Shown here piece by piece: positions 26,495-34,683 of a DNA stretch of 52,646 bases. Within the stretch, counting starts at the first letter, position 1; each line of letters opens with the position of its first letter. The notes under the pieces are model-generated. The model saw only the letters and a list, made by a program, of their open reading frames with translations, was not told where the DNA came from and did no database searches. Both the position numbers and the translations under genes were made by a program. Location of the stretch: the NCBI GenBank assembly GCA_014860225.1, contig JACZKE010000038.1, forward strand, positions 1 to 52,646, given 5' to 3'. Source of the stretch: Desulfuromonadales bacterium (lineage in GTDB: Bacteria; Desulfobacterota; Desulfuromonadia; Desulfuromonadales; BM103).

Positions 26495-26764
26495 ATGGCC
26501 AGACTGGTAGACAACCCTAAATTGGCATTTCGTTTAGCCCGTGCCATTGTTTCGGATATCGCCCTGTATAATCAGGATAAGGTGAAGGAAGGGATCAAGA
26601 ATGACTCGATTTTTGAAGTCCTGACCAATGAACTGGAAGAAGGGCGCGAGCATTTTTATGGTCGGGTTTCCCCTGAACTGACTGACCGTTCACATCTTTA
26701 TGACCGGGCGATCGTCGATGTCATGATCAAGCAGGCAGGCAAGATCGAGAGCTCGATCTGGTAA
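26495..26764 (+). CDS. Small conserved protein of unknown function
   Basis: An 89-residue soluble, mostly helical protein beginning MARLVDNPKLAFRLARAIVSD and ending KQAGKIESSIW. It is rich in charged residues, without cysteines, signal peptide or membrane segment. I do not recognise a named domain. A clear GGAGG ribosome site lies just before the ATG (atatggaggtctcATG). It lies between the protease gene and the RluD-like gene, which starts six bases after its stop, so all three are likely one operon. Good codon structure and spacing make it a real gene. Confidence 0.8.
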   Translation: MARLVDNPKLAFRLARAIVSDIALYNQDKVKEGIKNDSIFEVLTNELEEGREHFYGRVSPELTDRSHLYDRAIVDVMIKQAGKIESSIW

Positions 26765-26769
26765 ATTGC

Positions 26770-27801
26770 GTGCATGAGTCCTGCTGTCTTCAGGTCACCG
26801 CAGATCACGTTGCCATGCGCCTGGATCGTTTCCTGGATGACTGCCTGCCGGAGCTGAGCCGCTCGCAGATCAAGCGCCTGATTGATGAGGGCTCTGTAAC
26901 TCTGGACGGCGTCAAGAGTAAGGCTGGTATAAAACTGCGAGGTGGAGAAAAAGTTTGCGTCACTCTGCCGGAACCGATTGCCACCTCAGCTCTGGCAGAA
27001 GAGATTCCGCTGGAGATCCTTTATGAGGACTCTGCGCTGATTGTTGTCAATAAACCCGCGCATTTTGTGGTACATCCTGCACCTGGCCATTATAAGGGGA
27101 CGCTGGTCAACGCTTTGCTGCATCATTGCAAGGATCTCTCCGGGGTCGGTGGGGAGCTGCGCCCCGGCATCGTCCATCGGCTCGACAAAGACACCTCCGG
27201 AGTGATGGTCGCAACCAAAGACGACCGTACCCACCAGTGCCTGGCCAGGCAGTTTAAAGCACATACGATTCAACGACGCTACCGGGCGCTTGTCCATGGC
27301 ATCCTGAAAGGCTCGAAAGGGACCATGGACCAGCCGATCGGCAGGCATCCTGTGCAGCGCAAAAAGATGTCTACCACTGCGCGTATCAGCCGTCATGCTG
27401 TCACGCACTGGCAAGTGTTACGGCGTTATGAAGAGGATCGCCTGACTCTCGTTGATCTGCTGCTGGAAACTGGACGAACTCACCAGATCCGGGTGCACCT
27501 GGCCGAGATGAACTGTCCGGTAGTCGGTGACCCTCTTTACGGTGGAGCAAACCGTGCCAAAGCGATGAGTGACGTGGCTTTACGGCAGATGGTCAGCCGG
27601 CTGGACCGACAGTTCCTGCATGCATGGCAGCTCGGTATTGAGCATCCAAACGGCAGCGCAATGCTCTTTCAGGCGGCGCTGCCGCCAGAACTGCAGGACA
27701 TACTCGATTATCTGGAAGATAAATATAACTTCAAGCTTGCCGACCTCGACATCTCATCGTATGCAGGTACGGTTGGAATAACATCAAATGAAAACAGTTA
27801 A
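26770..27801 (+). CDS. RluA/RluD-family 23S rRNA pseudouridine synthase
   Basis: A 343-residue pseudouridine synthase. The N-terminal S4 RNA-binding domain covers about residues 17-65 (MRLDRFLDDCLPELSRSQIKRLI). The catalytic domain carries the active-site motif HRLDKDTSG with nucleophile Asp, and ETGRTHQIRVHL and VGDPLYGG are also characteristic. The domain layout favours RluD, which modifies helix 69 of 23S rRNA, but other family members cannot be excluded. The start is a GTG at 26770 with no strong ribosome site, so coupling to the upstream gene is likely. It overlaps the following pgeF gene by 14 bases, a common rluD-pgeF arrangement. Confidence 0.9.
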   Translation: MHESCCLQVTADHVAMRLDRFLDDCLPELSRSQIKRLIDEGSVTLDGVKSKAGIKLRGGEKVCVTLPEPIATSALAEEIPLEILYEDSALIVVNKPAHFVVHPAPGHYKGTLVNALLHHCKDLSGVGGELRPGIVHRLDKDTSGVMVATKDDRTHQCLARQFKAHTIQRRYRALVHGILKGSKGTMDQPIGRHPVQRKKMSTTARISRHAVTHWQVLRRYEEDRLTLVDLLLETGRTHQIRVHLAEMNCPVVGDPLYGGANRAKAMSDVALRQMVSRLDRQFLHAWQLGIEHPNGSAMLFQAALPPELQDILDYLEDKYNFKLADLDISSYAGTVGITSNENS

Positions 27802-28582
27802 ACAGGGTAAAATCCATTATTTGCAACCTTCCTGGGCAGGCCAGAGTAATCTGGTGACCGGTTTTACCATGCGTAATGGCGGCAGCAGCAGGCCACCTTT
27901 CAACTCGCTTAATCTTGGTTTCGGATCCGGGGACCAGTTATCGCAGGTGGAAGCCAACCGTGCCGCAGTGGCCAGAGCTTTTGACCTGGAGCCTCATCTC
28001 TTCCTGACGGTTAACCAGGTCCACGGTAGTGAAATCCTGGTGATTGATCAGCCCAACCCGGATGTCTCTCATTTTCAACGTGTGGATAGTGATGCAATTA
28101 TCACAAATCAGCGTAATATCCTGATTGGTATCCTTGTTGCGGACTGTTTCCCGATTATAGTCTATGATCAGAAAAAGCATGTCGCCGGAGTTGTCCATCT
28201 TGGCTGGCGTGGCACCGCGGCCGGCCTGCTGGGACGTACTATTAAAGCGATGCGCGAGATTTTCGGCTGCCAACCGGAGGATCTCTTTGCTGCTATCGGT
28301 CCCGGTATCGGCGCACACAGTTACGAAGTCGATCGTCCGGTGCGTGACGCTTTTCGGCGGGGGACGGACCAGTGGGGGCGGATCGCCACTGAAGTAAGCC
28401 TCGGTCACTGGCAACTTGATCTGCAGAAAAGCATTGTGTTGCAGCTTGATGAAGCAGGCGTCAATCGGGCTACAGCCGATATTGTCAAAGAGTGTACCTG
28501 TTGCCATAAGGAGGCTTTTTTCTCCTATCGGCGAGATAATGGCAGGACTGGTCGCCAGATGGGCTTTGCACTGTTGCGCTAA
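27788..28582 (+). CDS. pgeF: Peptidoglycan editing factor/purine nucleoside phosphorylase (YfiH family)
   Basis: A 264-residue protein of the YfiH/LACC1 (multicopper-polyphenol-oxidase-like) family. The metal-site residues are visible in QVHGSE, the Cys in ADCFPI, and HLGWRGT. E. coli PgeF edits misplaced L-Ser in peptidoglycan precursors, and other members have purine nucleoside phosphorylase activity. The old laccase label is disputed. It overlaps the end of the pseudouridine synthase gene by 14 bases, so it is translationally coupled. The start at 27788 has no ideal ribosome site, consistent with coupling. Confidence 0.9.
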   Translation: MKTVKQGKIHYLQPSWAGQSNLVTGFTMRNGGSSRPPFNSLNLGFGSGDQLSQVEANRAAVARAFDLEPHLFLTVNQVHGSEILVIDQPNPDVSHFQRVDSDAIITNQRNILIGILVADCFPIIVYDQKKHVAGVVHLGWRGTAAGLLGRTIKAMREIFGCQPEDLFAAIGPGIGAHSYEVDRPVRDAFRRGTDQWGRIATEVSLGHWQLDLQKSIVLQLDEAGVNRATADIVKECTCCHKEAFFSYRRDNGRTGRQMGFALLR

Positions 28583-28608
28583 CCTTGAATTCAGGCAGAG
28601 GTTTATTT

Positions 28609-29835
28609 ATGGACAAACCGCATGTGCTGATCATCGAAGATGATGCCGGTGTCTGTGAACTGCTTTTTACCTGCCTGAGTAAGGCTGCGTATCGTGTTTC
28701 TATTGCTCAAAGCGGCGAAGCCGCTTTGCTGGAAATAGAGGAAGACCCTCCTGACGTTGTCGTACTCGACCTCAACCTGCCAGGAATGAATGGCCTGGAT
28801 GTCTGCCGCGCCATGCGTCAGGACCCCTGGATGAGCAAAATCCCAGTCCTGATGTTGACAGGGAAGGCTGACGAAGAAGATGTCGTCGCCGGGCTTGAAG
28901 TCGGCGCCGACGACTACATGACCAAGCCATTTTCTCCGAAGCTCCTGACTGCCCGTGTCAGAGCTCTGCTTCGCAGGGGCAACGGCTCGCACAAGACGAG
29001 CTTTCTTGTAGAAATAACTGATAAGACGGATGGCCCGCCGGAAACCCTCATGGTGAAAACGCTGGGCAAATGCGAATTGCGTATTTATGACCGTCATTTG
29101 TCGTGGGTTGAAGAATTCAGCCCGGCGCAGCGCCAGCTCATGGCGATGCTGGTGGCGACACCGGCAGGCAGAATCTCTCAAGAAGAGGTTCAAGCTGCCC
29201 TCTGGCCGGACAGCTCTACATCACGGGCCCGCTCAAGTTTTGATTCTCTCCTGCTGCGGGTACGTCGTACCCTGGATCAGGCTCTCGAGCCATTCGACAG
29301 CAAGAAATACCTGGCGGTCAAGCGCGGGTACCTCTGCCTTGAGAACTCCAGGGTTGATGCCCATGAGTTTTGTCGTCTGATCCGTAAAGGAACTCAGCAG
29401 TTCGCTGCCCGCGACTTCTGGCCGGCTGAAATCAGCTTTTCTTCTGCGTTCAGTCTCTGGCAAGGGCACTTTATGCCAGGTGATTTCGGCAGTGACGCCG
29501 CGACTGTCTTCCAGGACGAACTGGAGCAGCTTTACCTCGAAACCAGCCTGACGTTTGCCCGCCTGCTTTCCGAAAACAAACGTTATCAGCAAGCTGCCAA
29601 ACTTTTACATGATGCTTTGCGATACGACCCTACGAACGATGATGTTAACCGTCTGCTCTATCAGTTATGTATTGTTCAGGACCGACCGCAACAGGCCAGT
29701 CAGATTCTGAAGCAATACATTGAAAACTTGGCCCGGGATAATTTCACTGAACCTGAGATTCAGGAAGTCCTGCAGGGATTCACGAAAGTCAGGCCTGCAC
29801 AGGGGTGGCTGGTTGCAAACAGTGGGGAAAAGTAG
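28609..29835 (+). CDS. Response regulator with SARP/BTAD-type output
   Basis: A 408-residue regulator. The receiver (about 4-120) has acidic Glu10/Asp11/Asp12, phosphoacceptor Asp54 and Lys106. A wHTH-like segment (about 160-245: FSPAQRQLMAMLVATPAGRI, then SRARSSFDSLLLRVRRTLD) is followed by a helical bacterial transcriptional activator domain (about 260-385: ARDFWPAEISFSSAF, then QQAAKLLHDALRYDP). REC-SARP order is typical of AfsR/DnrI-like activators but with a receiver. It follows pgeF by 26 bases. No kinase is adjacent, so its input is unknown. The ATG at 28609 was chosen for AGAGG and receiver alignment. Confidence 0.85.
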   Translation: MDKPHVLIIEDDAGVCELLFTCLSKAAYRVSIAQSGEAALLEIEEDPPDVVVLDLNLPGMNGLDVCRAMRQDPWMSKIPVLMLTGKADEEDVVAGLEVGADDYMTKPFSPKLLTARVRALLRRGNGSHKTSFLVEITDKTDGPPETLMVKTLGKCELRIYDRHLSWVEEFSPAQRQLMAMLVATPAGRISQEEVQAALWPDSSTSRARSSFDSLLLRVRRTLDQALEPFDSKKYLAVKRGYLCLENSRVDAHEFCRLIRKGTQQFAARDFWPAEISFSSAFSLWQGHFMPGDFGSDAATVFQDELEQLYLETSLTFARLLSENKRYQQAAKLLHDALRYDPTNDDVNRLLYQLCIVQDRPQQASQILKQYIENLARDNFTEPEIQEVLQGFTKVRPAQGWLVANSGEK

Positions 29836-29912
29836 GCTTTTTCAGGAAGGGTCAACTTTTTTCCTGATAAAATAGCCGTTGTGAGAAATTTGTGAGTAGG
29901 GATGTGTATAAT

Positions 29913-30021
29913 ACAAGCAAAATTCCGCTTGTGTTTGCAGGCTTGATATTTGAAAGAAGAGAGGGTTTGTAATTAGATTTACAGGGGGGCCCCCATCCGA
30001 TGGATGGGGGCCATTTTTTTT
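29913..30021 (+). ncRNA. Candidate small RNA or 3' UTR product
   Basis: The 452-base gap 29836-30287 has no credible gene but holds a compact structure. A TATAAT (29907-29912) is followed by GCAAAATTCCGCTTGTGTTTGC, which can form a 5' hairpin, then an unstructured A-rich stretch and a strong terminator at 29988-30021. No good -35 box is found at normal spacing. It could be an independent RNA of ~100 bases or the processed 3' end of the regulator message. 30022-30287 contains only a small hairpin (30159-30183). Confidence 0.4.
29988..30021 (+). terminator. Strong intrinsic terminator
   Basis: GGCCCCCATCC (29988-29998) pairs perfectly with GGATGGGGGCC (30002-30012) around a three-base loop, followed by A and eight T. 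It ends transcription from the REC-SARP gene or from the candidate small RNA upstream. Confidence 0.92.
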
Positions 30022-30287
30022 AAAAAGGTATTTGGATTTTCTGTTGAAAATGTCCCTGGATCAGCGCGCTAATATTCAGCCATCAGTGTTGAAAATAGTG
30101 TCCTGTAAGCCCTAAGTACTTATAGTAATTCAATTCTTCAACATTACTTATAGGAAAGCACAATCCAGAAAAACTGGATGTGGCTTAATTTTGTTGGAAA
30201 TGGTGATCAATGAGAAAATGCCCACTCGTTGCTGATTCAAGTGATTATCATATTTTGGTTAATGAGCGCCCTCATTGCTGAGAAGCG

Positions 30288-31010
30288 TCAATACTGCCAA
30301 GATGGTTCAAGTTGTTTGTTTTCAATGAAATTGCGGATCGTATGTAGATCTTCTAGCGAGAGTCCAACAAATTGGATACCCATACCGGGAGGTAGGTCTG
30401 ACCTTTTCAGATTCGGTAGTGAATTGATCCAGGCGACCTGGCACTTACAGACGATTTCCCTTGCAGAACCCTCTAGCGAGAAGCGAATGACCAGAGGTAC
30501 ACCAACATCAAGTGTGTTCTCGGTGCTGATGTAAAGCCCTCCCGAACTGATGTCAATGCTGAATCCGGTCAAAGAGGTTTCTACATTCTCACCATACTTA
30601 ACCTGACTTTTCACCTTGTATCTCTTGCTGCGAGAGGGTATCTGCAAATACTTTTCAACAGTCGCTAGGAACTCAGTTCGGTTGATCGGTTTAAGCAGTA
30701 CCTCGTCACAACCGGCCTCGCGACAGCGCTTTTGGTCTTGTGTGCGGCCCTTGGTGGTAACCATCACGACCGTCGTATCCTTAAGCTCCGGATCCTGCTT
30801 GATAGCACGGCAGCACTCATCACCATCCATTTCCGGCATATTCAAATCTAGAAAAGCGACATTGGGGTGATGCTGGCGAGCTAGTTGCAGGGCCTGTCTG
30901 CCGTCGCTGGCGGTAAGAATCTCAACACTTGTCCGTTGGAGAAACGTCTTCTCGATCTCTAAGAAGAGTTTGGCATCATCGGCTAGCAGTATTTTTTTCT
31001 TTTTATCCAT
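30288..31010 (-). CDS. Response regulator with PilZ domain
   Basis: A 240-residue two-domain protein. The receiver (about 5-120) has DD at 11-12, phosphoacceptor Asp55 in FLDLNMPEMDG and Lys107 in LLKPIN. The PilZ domain (about 125-235) has the Arg pair of the c-di-GMP site in RSKRYKVK (near 128-130) and the DISSGG motif (Asp153, Ser155, Gly157). It should therefore combine phosphorylation and cyclic-di-GMP inputs. Receiver-PilZ proteins without enzymatic domains act by protein contact, often in motility or surface behaviour. No partner kinase is adjacent, and no good ribosome site is obvious at the ATG. It is transcribed towards the REC-SARP gene. Confidence 0.93.
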   Translation of the reverse strand: MDKKKKILLADDAKLFLEIEKTFLQRTSVEILTASDGRQALQLARQHHPNVAFLDLNMPEMDGDECCRAIKQDPELKDTTVVMVTTKGRTQDQKRCREAGCDEVLLKPINRTEFLATVEKYLQIPSRSKRYKVKSQVKYGENVETSLTGFSIDISSGGLYISTENTLDVGVPLVIRFSLEGSAREIVCKCQVAWINSLPNLKRSDLPPGMGIQFVGLSLEDLHTIRNFIENKQLEPSWQY

Positions 31011-31392
31011 CAGTTAGCTCCATTAACAAACAAATAATCACCCGACAATCTACAGCATTCGAAAAGCAAGGTAAAGGTGTGGCTTTCTCAGAAGTTGTGA
31101 AATTGATTTTGATGGATCGAAATCAGATAATTTTGCCAGCGTCCCTGTTACCTTGACCAATAAGAAATACCACCTGAATTTGTTCAAGGAGGCCATAATG
31201 TGGCAATTTCTTGAAAGCCCCCCCTGCATTATGAGACAAAATTTATACCATGCCGGTTTCATTGTAATCTGCACTCTAGATCGTCTTGGAATCATGACGT
31301 GTCATGCAGCTCAATATCAAACGACCTCAGATCGTCACTTGATGCAGTGTGCTATGCTTAAAATAAAAAGATATTCTTCGGATGTGAGAGAT
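31011..31392. promoter_or_regulatory. Divergent intergenic region with a CATGAC palindrome
   Basis: This 382-base region separates the divergent REC-PilZ and GerMN lipoprotein genes. The clearest element is the perfect dyad CATGACGTGTCATG at 31293-31306, about 87 bases before the lipoprotein ATG. It has operator-like symmetry but is unassigned. In-frame codons upstream of 31393 exist, but they encode no convincing protein and would spoil the lipoprotein signal. Confidence 0.4.
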
Positions 31393-32262
31393 ATGCATAA
31401 GACTCCTTCATTCCATTATTTCGTAATATTTGCTTTGTTGCTTTTTCCCTTGGGATGTCAACAGGAGGAGACACCTCCTGAAAGAGCTGGTCTTGTCACG
31501 GCAAGTGAGGCTTATTTGGAAAGCTTTGGGACGCCACCTCAAGGAAAATCTGGCCGAGCTTATGCTGTTGTGGTCTATTTACCAATCAAAGAAAGGCCCG
31601 TGAAGTTGTTAGCATTTCCAGTTTTCCTCTTTACGGAAGAGAGCCAACTCGAGAAGGTGCTTGAAAAACTTATCTCCGGAGATCTCGTATCTTCCGAGAA
31701 AATGAATGTCTACAGTCCTTTTCCTGATGGCCTCGAGCTGGTTATTGAGTCTCTTAAGGATGATGTTCTCACGCTAAACTTGAATACAAATAAACGGTGG
31801 GCTGAGGCCGATCAAAAGTCCGCGGTAAATGCTTTAAAAGAAACAGCACTGCAATTCAATGAAGTGAGCGCCGTTAAGATTATGTTGAATGGGTCCTTTG
31901 TGTCGGGGATGCCTGAAAACGGTTTTCAACACGAAAAAGAATTGATAGCTCAAATGGCACCTCCATTATTAATACTTATGGCAGGCGCTTGGGAAGAGGG
32001 CCAACAAACGCCTGAGGAAATTCTCATAGAATTTGATCGTCCAATAAAGATAAAAAGCTTCAATCTCTATCACTCGGATGGTAAGAAGATTGAAGGGGAT
32101 TATTACACCTCAATTTTTCAAATGGCGGTCGTTCTACATCCCGAGCGCCCTGAATTTTTTAAAGAGGGTGCCGTTCTAAGAGCTGAATGGAGTGTTGTCG
32201 ATTATTTGGGAAGAGAAAATAATGGTGTTGATATGATGGCGTTAAAAAAATATCTGCATTGA
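31393..32262 (+). CDS. GerMN-domain lipoprotein
   Basis: A 289-residue predicted lipoprotein: the short hydrophobic leader MHKTPSFHYFVIFALLLFPL ends at a lipobox GC, Cys22. Residues about 80-170 resemble a GerMN (sporulation/spore germination) domain, with KMNVYSPFPDGLELVIES, DDVLTLNLN, and a helix ending ALKETALQFNEVSAVKIMLNG. A C-terminal region contains IEFDRPIKIKSFNLYHSDG. GerMN proteins occur in non-spore-formers as envelope lipoproteins of unclear role. The start at 31393 is chosen because an upstream extension of 80 residues would hide the lipoprotein signal. A+T content looks higher than in neighbours, hinting at different ancestry. Confidence 0.7.
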   Translation: MHKTPSFHYFVIFALLLFPLGCQQEETPPERAGLVTASEAYLESFGTPPQGKSGRAYAVVVYLPIKERPVKLLAFPVFLFTEESQLEKVLEKLISGDLVSSEKMNVYSPFPDGLELVIESLKDDVLTLNLNTNKRWAEADQKSAVNALKETALQFNEVSAVKIMLNGSFVSGMPENGFQHEKELIAQMAPPLLILMAGAWEEGQQTPEEILIEFDRPIKIKSFNLYHSDGKKIEGDYYTSIFQMAVVLHPERPEFFKEGAVLRAEWSVVDYLGRENNGVDMMALKKYLH

Positions 32263-32463
32263 CGGCCATTGCGACTTGTGAGTTTTATATTGTGTGGCGG
32301 ACTCAAGTGCGTAGCCCAACACAGACAATCTAAAAACTGCCAAAGAACTTGATCTTTCATTATCCTCTGATAGTAGTAAAGGGCAAGAGTTGGCGGGGAG
32401 GGGCAGGTCACAGTACCGCAGGCGCGATCCCCGAAATTGCAACTGTCAGAGAGGGCTTTGCCG

Positions 32464-32574
32464 ATGGCAGGTGTAGAATTACAACCTGGGAGAAGCCAGT
32501 TTCGGCCGGATACCCTTATTCGGGAAATGGTCGCCCTGAAAAGAAGAATGTTTTCGGTTCACAGCCATGACTGA
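32464..32574 (+). CDS. Possible small coupled ORF before the DUF2270 gene
   Basis: Between the lipoprotein and DUF2270 genes (32263-32566) one short frame stands out: 36 residues, MAGVELQPGRSQFRPDTLIR, continuing EMVALKRRM. It overlaps the DUF2270 start by eight bases. The frame is open further upstream to about 32380 without another good start, so it may be a decayed gene tail. There is no clear ribosome site. I do not recognise it. Confidence 0.25.
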   Translation: MAGVELQPGRSQFRPDTLIREMVALKRRMFSVHSHD

Positions 32575-33313
32575 CGCACGTGAACACATGAGTGAGTATT
32601 CGCCGGCCTGCCTCTTTGACATTCCAGAGGGAGGCTCATCTCTGAGGTTTCCGGTGCTGGCAAAGGACGACATTACCACCCTGGCTCACTACTATCGCGG
32701 TGAAATGGCGCGCATGATGAGCTGGCGTGACCGGCTTGATCGCACGACTAACTGGGCCATCGGCGCCGTGGCCGCCATGCTTTCCGTCACCCTGGCAACT
32801 GCCAGTGCGCACCACAGCGTACTCATCTTCTCAATGGTGTTGGTCTTCCTGCTCCTGCAGATCGAGTCACGAAGATATCGTTTCTTCCACCTGTTTCGGA
32901 CACGCGTACGGCTGTTGGAACGAAATTACTACGGCCCGTTTTTCGATCCCGAGAAACAAGCCACGGCCCGCGACTGGGCAGCTGAACTTGCGGAAACATT
33001 GCGGCATCCAAGATTCACCATCAGTCGACGCCAGGCCATGGCGCGCCGCCTGGCACGGAACTACTGCTGGATCTTCCTGATTCTGCTGGGGGCATGGATG
33101 TTGAAAACCACCAGCGCGGTGTTGCAACCCAGAACTGGAGAGGCGGAATTCGTCCACTCGGGTAAGGAGTTTCTGCAAAACGCTGCTATCGGGTACATCC
33201 CGGGCGGGGTTGTCTTGGCGGGCGTACTGATCTTCTATGTTTGGCTATTCTACATTATGATCCGGCATCGGACACTGGAAGGAGAGTTGACTTTCGGCGA
33301 TGTTCACGTCTGA
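32567..33313 (+). CDS. DUF2270 integral membrane protein
   Basis: A 248-residue membrane protein of the DUF2270 family. Its family-typical N-terminal block YYRGEMARMMSWRDRLDRTT precedes the first membrane segment (about 63-85, NWAIGAVAAMLSVTLAT). LLLQIESRRYRFFHLFRTRV follows at the end of the second. Two further hydrophobic segments lie near 166-184 and 212-232. The function is unknown; the conserved charged loops suggest cytoplasmic contacts. No clear ribosome site precedes the ATG at 32567, and a second ATG at 32588 is possible. It stands alone, followed by a 469-base gap. Confidence 0.85.
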   Translation: MTDAREHMSEYSPACLFDIPEGGSSLRFPVLAKDDITTLAHYYRGEMARMMSWRDRLDRTTNWAIGAVAAMLSVTLATASAHHSVLIFSMVLVFLLLQIESRRYRFFHLFRTRVRLLERNYYGPFFDPEKQATARDWAAELAETLRHPRFTISRRQAMARRLARNYCWIFLILLGAWMLKTTSAVLQPRTGEAEFVHSGKEFLQNAAIGYIPGGVVLAGVLIFYVWLFYIMIRHRTLEGELTFGDVHV

Positions 33314-33782
33314 ACGGTCTACCTGTCTGCTCCAAGGCATCCAGCAGCCCTGTCGCGGTTTCCATGATCAAAAGAGCCTTCGCCAAACTAGCTCAGCGGT
33401 AATCAACTGACTCTTTGACGTGTTGGCTGCCTTCCAAGGTATCACCCGGGAACGTTCCGAAAGAACAATCTTTCAGACACAGGGGGCTATAAACCCTGAT
33501 AAATAATAAATGGTCATTCAGAAGTGATCCAAGTGGCCATCATTTTGTTGATTATAAAGCGTCTTAAATATTTTTATCAATAACACGCCCGTTATCCAGG
33601 TAGCCGTTGTCGTTAGGATTATAGAAGCTCTGACAAATCACTATCAATAAAAAACCGGTTCTCCTGCAAGAAAATATTCTGACGATACATTCGGCCTGAA
33701 GTATCAGAAGCAATACAGCAACTGGATTAATTGCGAACATATGCTAGCGTTTGTCAGATCACATCTTAAAAAGAGGTGATTT
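33314..33782. other. A+T-rich intergenic region, no clear features
   Basis: This 469-base stretch has no plausible coding frame, no intrinsic terminator with a T run and no consensus promoter. An inverted pair CTGACAAA/TTTGTCAG about 115 bases apart is the only symmetry noted and may be chance. An RBS (AAGAGGTGA) just before 33783 belongs to the next gene. Confidence 0.5.
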
Positions 33783-34217
33783 ATGCTGGTATCGAAAAAA
33801 CTACGTATTATTCTGCTTGAAGATGAGAAAGCTATTTCTGAGTTGCTCAGAAAAATAATACAGGGCTTCGGTCACGAAGTCTTAGCTTTCTCTGTTCCCA
33901 CAGCTTGTCCTTTTTGCAAAAACCATGAGTCTGAATGTCTTCAGGAATATCCATGTGCCGATGTCGTCTTGTCTGACAATATGATGCCAAACTTGAAGGG
34001 TATTGATTATTTAAAACTTTTAAGAACAAGAAATTGCAAAATAATAGATGAGAATCAAGCGCTTATGAGCGCCGCAATTTCAGCAGAGCATCAAGAAGAC
34101 ATACGTGCACTTGGGTGCCAATTCTTCCAAAAACCATTCATGATTAACACATTGCAAAGCTGGCTTAATGAATGTGCAGCAAGAGTCTCTGAAGATCGAC
34201 TCCTGGCTGACCTTTAG
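33783..34217 (+). CDS. Single-domain response regulator with a cysteine cluster
   Basis: A 144-residue receiver-only protein. The phosphorylation pocket is kept: Glu13/Asp14, phosphoacceptor Asp65 in VVLSDNMMPN, and Lys117 in FQKPFM. Between the first helix and the acceptor strand it has an insert, ACPFCKNHESECLQEYPC, with Cys42, 45, 52 and 58, a spacing that could bind a metal or form disulfides. I recall similar Cys-bearing receivers in related bacteria without known function. AAGAGGTG precedes the ATG at the right distance. No kinase adjoins; it lies upstream of nrfA but is separated from it by 466 bases. A redox- or metal-sensing role is speculation. Confidence 0.88.
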   Translation: MLVSKKLRIILLEDEKAISELLRKIIQGFGHEVLAFSVPTACPFCKNHESECLQEYPCADVVLSDNMMPNLKGIDYLKLLRTRNCKIIDENQALMSAAISAEHQEDIRALGCQFFQKPFMINTLQSWLNECAARVSEDRLLADL

Positions 34218-34366
34218 GGGCTGACTGTTTCAGAAAATGCGCAACTTCATCAAGAAAGTGATTGTGTGATTCTCAGTCAGCAGATAAGTGGACGTACCCA
34301 CCATCGTTCCTCCCTTTTCACGTGTTTCCTCCAGTTGTGACAAAAAAACTTGCCGTTGCCACAAAA

Positions 34367-34409
34367 TTGACTTGAGTCAAATACTTAGATAAATCGCTTC
34401 AGCTATTCT
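34367..34409 (+). promoter_or_regulatory. FNR/CRP-type site and -10 box upstream of nrfA
   Basis: The perfect dyad TTGAC-N4-GTCAA at 34367-34380 resembles sites of FNR/DNR-like regulators (FNR consensus TTGAT-N4-ATCAA). A -10-like TATTCT at 34404-34409 would start transcription near 34416, putting the dyad centre at about -42, the standard class II activator position. The rest of the 466-base region is a ~270-base leader, including a hairpin from CGGCGTGAG and CTTACGCCG near 34580-34610. Confidence 0.6.
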
Positions 34410-34683
34410 TGAGAAGGTTCTCATGTAGTTGTGCTAATTGAATTAGTGTCCACGAAGACGGTGGTCGGAGGTAGTGCGTGCGCCTGGCTTCGGTTTTTCA
34501 GTAACAGGACACCATGGCTTTTCTTCCAAACACGCAAAGGGCATACCCAGATAAAAAGCACAATCAACCGCGAAATCGGCGTGAGTGTTCACTGCTCCTC
34601 GCTTACGCCGAAATCTATAAACGTGTCATCTGATGCAAAATGATCGGGATAACACAAATCTTCTTATGGCTACAGGAGGAAAA

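Noticed and set aside
29879-29912. TTGTGA and TATAAT as a sigma-70 promoter
   Set aside because: The 22-base spacing is too long for a standard promoter, so no promoter feature is listed.
34431-34643. 70-codon frame in the nrfA leader
   Set aside because: No ribosome site and no protein-like pattern; it lies in the predicted untranslated leader.
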